Shown: positions 62,853-64,000 of the stretch, in pieces | How the letters are laid out: every line of letters begins with the position of its first letter | Numbering within the stretch: position 1 is the first letter of the stretch | NCBI GenBank assembly: GCA_938012815.1 | Contig: CALLVV010000074.1 | Location: 43,053 to 107,052 of the forward strand | Length of the DNA stretch: 64,000 nt | Source: an uncultured Propionibacteriaceae bacterium | GTDB lineage: Bacteria; Actinomycetota; Actinomycetes; Propionibacteriales; Propionibacteriaceae | Direction of reading: 5' to 3' | Translations under genes and position numbers: made by a program | The notes under the pieces: model-generated | Told to the model about the DNA's origin: nothing | Seen by the model: only the letters and a program-made list of their open reading frames with translations | Database searches by the model: none

Positions 62853-63308
62853 TCAGATCACCTGCATGCAAGATCCCAGTTTATGGGAAACAACAAAAAG
62901 GTCCGCAACCAGCGCTCCGTCCCAGAATTCCAGCGAGAGCTGGACCCGGCCATCCACGCGGGCCAACTCGAAATGTTCTCCTTGGGTGTTCTGCGCACGA
63001 GCTTCGATGCCCGATGGACTCGGCGTGACTGCATAGTATGCGAGCAGTCTCTCGTCCAGCTTGAGCTTCTTCAAGAGGTCGACGAAAGCGGGAGCCTTGG
63101 AGAGCCGTTCGATGCCAGCGGCAACATCAGCCTCGTTGGCTTCGCTGACGACCGGGGCAACGTCCGAACTCCGCATGGAGGTGGACACGACGGCCTCGAC
63201 GTACGATGCGGAAACTTCATCGTCCCCTCTCGCAGTGGCAGAGGGTCCCAGCAGGGCTGCAGCCATCATCACGGTTGACACAAGGATTGAAAGGTACCGG
63301 ATTCTCAT
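62853..63308 (-). CDS. Secreted protein of unknown function
   Basis: A 151-residue protein with a signal peptide (MRIRYLSILVSTVMMAAALL, cleavage likely near SATARG). The mature part is Ser/Val-rich and then helical (SKAPAFVDLLKKLKLDERLL), followed by beta-like GEHFELARVDGRVQLSLEFW and ending HKLGSCMQVI. ATG at 63308 is chosen because AAGGAG lies six bases ahead; the ATG two codons earlier sits right on top of it. It is the first gene of a two-gene unit with the small membrane protein. No family recognised. Confidence 0.72.
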   Translation of the reverse strand: MRIRYLSILVSTVMMAAALLGPSATARGDDEVSASYVEAVVSTSMRSSDVAPVVSEANEADVAAGIERLSKAPAFVDLLKKLKLDERLLAYYAVTPSPSGIEARAQNTQGEHFELARVDGRVQLSLEFWDGALVADLFVVSHKLGSCMQVI

Positions 63309-63527
63309 GTTCATCTCCTTTCCCTGAGAACCGGAATGCCTGCATCCTGCGCTTCTCACCCTCTTCGGGCAAGACCACAAGGCCAAACTGGCTATTCGCA
63401 GATGTTGCCTCCGAAGCGATGCTGTCGGATCTGCCGGCTGAATCGTGAGTGCTCCTGTTCTTGTGAACCTCACAGGCTGGTTAGATCGGTTCCACACGAT
63501 GTCTGTCCGCAGGATTCTTCAAAATGA

Positions 63528-63567
63528 GATCCGGGCCCGCCTCCCTGAGGGGAGGCGGGCCCGGATC
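63528..63567 (-). terminator. rpsA terminator
   Basis: An 18-base perfect stem (63528-63545 with 63550-63567) around a four-base loop, about 16 bases past the rpsA stop, followed on the minus strand by TCATTTTG. A strong intrinsic terminator. Confidence 0.92.
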
Positions 63568-63583
63568 GAGATTTCTCGGCGGA

Positions 63584-64000
63584 TCAGTTGCTGCCGGTCA
63601 GCTTCTCGCGGAGAGCCTGGAGGGCCTCGTCGGAAGCGAGGGAGCCCTCAACGGGCTCGGTGGATGTGGATGCGTAGCCGGTGCCGGATGTCGTCGCAGC
63701 TTGACGTTCGGCTTCGGCAGCTTCCGCCACCTGACGCTTGTGGGCCTCCCAGCGCGCCTGGGCCTCGGCGTACTGCTGCTCCCACGCGGCCTGCTGCTCC
63801 TCGAAGCCGGGCTTCCACTCGTTGGTCTCCGGGTCGAAGCCCTCGGGGTAGATGTAGTTGCCCTGCTCGTCGTAGCTGTCGGCCATACCGTAGAGGGAGG
63901 CGTCGAACTCGTCGGCGGCCACGTCGACACCTTCGTTGGCCTGCTTCAGCGACAGGGAGACGCGGCGGCGCTCCAGGTCGATGTCGATGACCTTGACCAT
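63584..64000 (-). CDS. rpsA: 30S ribosomal protein S1 (partial, C-terminal end)
   Basis: The last 138 residues of S1. It begins inside the final S1 RNA-binding repeat (KVIDIDLERRRVSLSLKQ, the closing strand typical of actinobacterial S1). It continues with the actinobacterial C-terminal tail: DEFDASLYGMADSYDEQGNY, NEWKPGFEEQQAAWEQQYA and a helical Ala/Glu region ending in LREKLTGSN. The rest lies beyond the window edge. S1 binds mRNA leaders during initiation. A strong terminator follows. Confidence 0.93.
   Translation of the reverse strand: MVKVIDIDLERRRVSLSLKQANEGVDVAADEFDASLYGMADSYDEQGNYIYPEGFDPETNEWKPGFEEQQAAWEQQYAEAQARWEAHKRQVAEAAEAERQAATTSGTGYASTSTEPVEGSLASDEALQALREKLTGSN

Noticed and set aside
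1..64000. CRISPR arrays, insertion sequences, integrases, toxin-antitoxin or known defence genes
   Set aside because: No regularly spaced repeats, transposase motifs, terminal inverted repeats or defence-protein signatures were seen.

Overview
This 64 kb window is ordinary high-GC chromosomal DNA from an actinomycete. Gene families and codon bias (nearly every third position G or C), frequent GTG starts, 4-nt stop/start overlaps, many candidate leaderless promoters and an actinobacterial gene set (large Lhr helicase, Nei2-type glycosylase, LppU-like protein, MarR/PadR/OxyR regulators) fit Actinomycetota. The overall flavour suggests a Propionibacteriaceae-like organism, but no rRNA or other decisive marker is present, so that is only an inference. 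No prophage, insertion sequence, integrase or CRISPR array was seen.

Layout. 1-2.0 kb: end of an AI-2E-type exporter and trigger factor (minus). 2.1-6.5 kb: an AAA ATPase coupled to a membrane TPR protein, tRNA-Gly, a YciI-like protein, a small membrane protein, tRNA-Pro and a DedA protein. 6.5-9.1 kb: a decayed region with a many-times-broken deoR regulator running into a truncated rpiB, an excalibur lipoprotein, a small membrane protein and about 760 bases with no recognisable gene. 9.1-11.0 kb: a secreted tannase-like esterase. 11.1-21.2 kb (minus): seven tightly packed genes, SNF2 helicase, Nei glycosylase, beta-phosphoglucomutase, GH65 phosphorylase, an unknown protein and a YcgQ/YcgR-like membrane pair. 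21.3-31.3 kb: ligA, pepN, pyrB-pyrC, an orphan sugar-binding lipoprotein and 6-phosphogluconate dehydrogenase. 31.6-39.0 kb: Lhr helicase, then the peroxide-defence operon ahpC-ahpF-oxyR. 39.1-45.1 kb: fatty-acyl metabolism (double-hotdog thioesterase, FadD) divergent from marR plus a large FAD/Fe-S oxidoreductase.

45.2-50.1 kb holds an ABC exporter (ATPase and two permeases) followed by a frameshifted PadR regulator and a CPBP-family pseudogene, and facing away from it a NarL-type two-component system. 50.3-56.9 kb holds uvrA and uvrB with two unrelated small genes between. 57.0-62.5 kb has coaE, an antibiotic-biosynthesis-type monooxygenase and the glycine cleavage operon gcvT-gcvH-gcvP preceded by a tandem glycine riboswitch and closed by a strong terminator. 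62.6-64 kb has a two-gene unit of unknown function and the 3' end of rpsA with its terminator.

Functional themes are nucleotide-excision and base-excision repair (uvrA, uvrB, nei, ligA, lhr, SNF2), peroxide defence, pyrimidine synthesis, glycine catabolism and phosphorolytic sugar use. The most unusual observations are: a one-base frameshift in padR lying inside a perfect 24-bp palindrome, which looks like a quasipalindrome-correction mutation; an OxyR that keeps its sensing cysteine but has alanine at the resolving position; the coupled AAA/TPR-membrane pair of unknown role; and a recurrent promoter layout implying leaderless transcripts.
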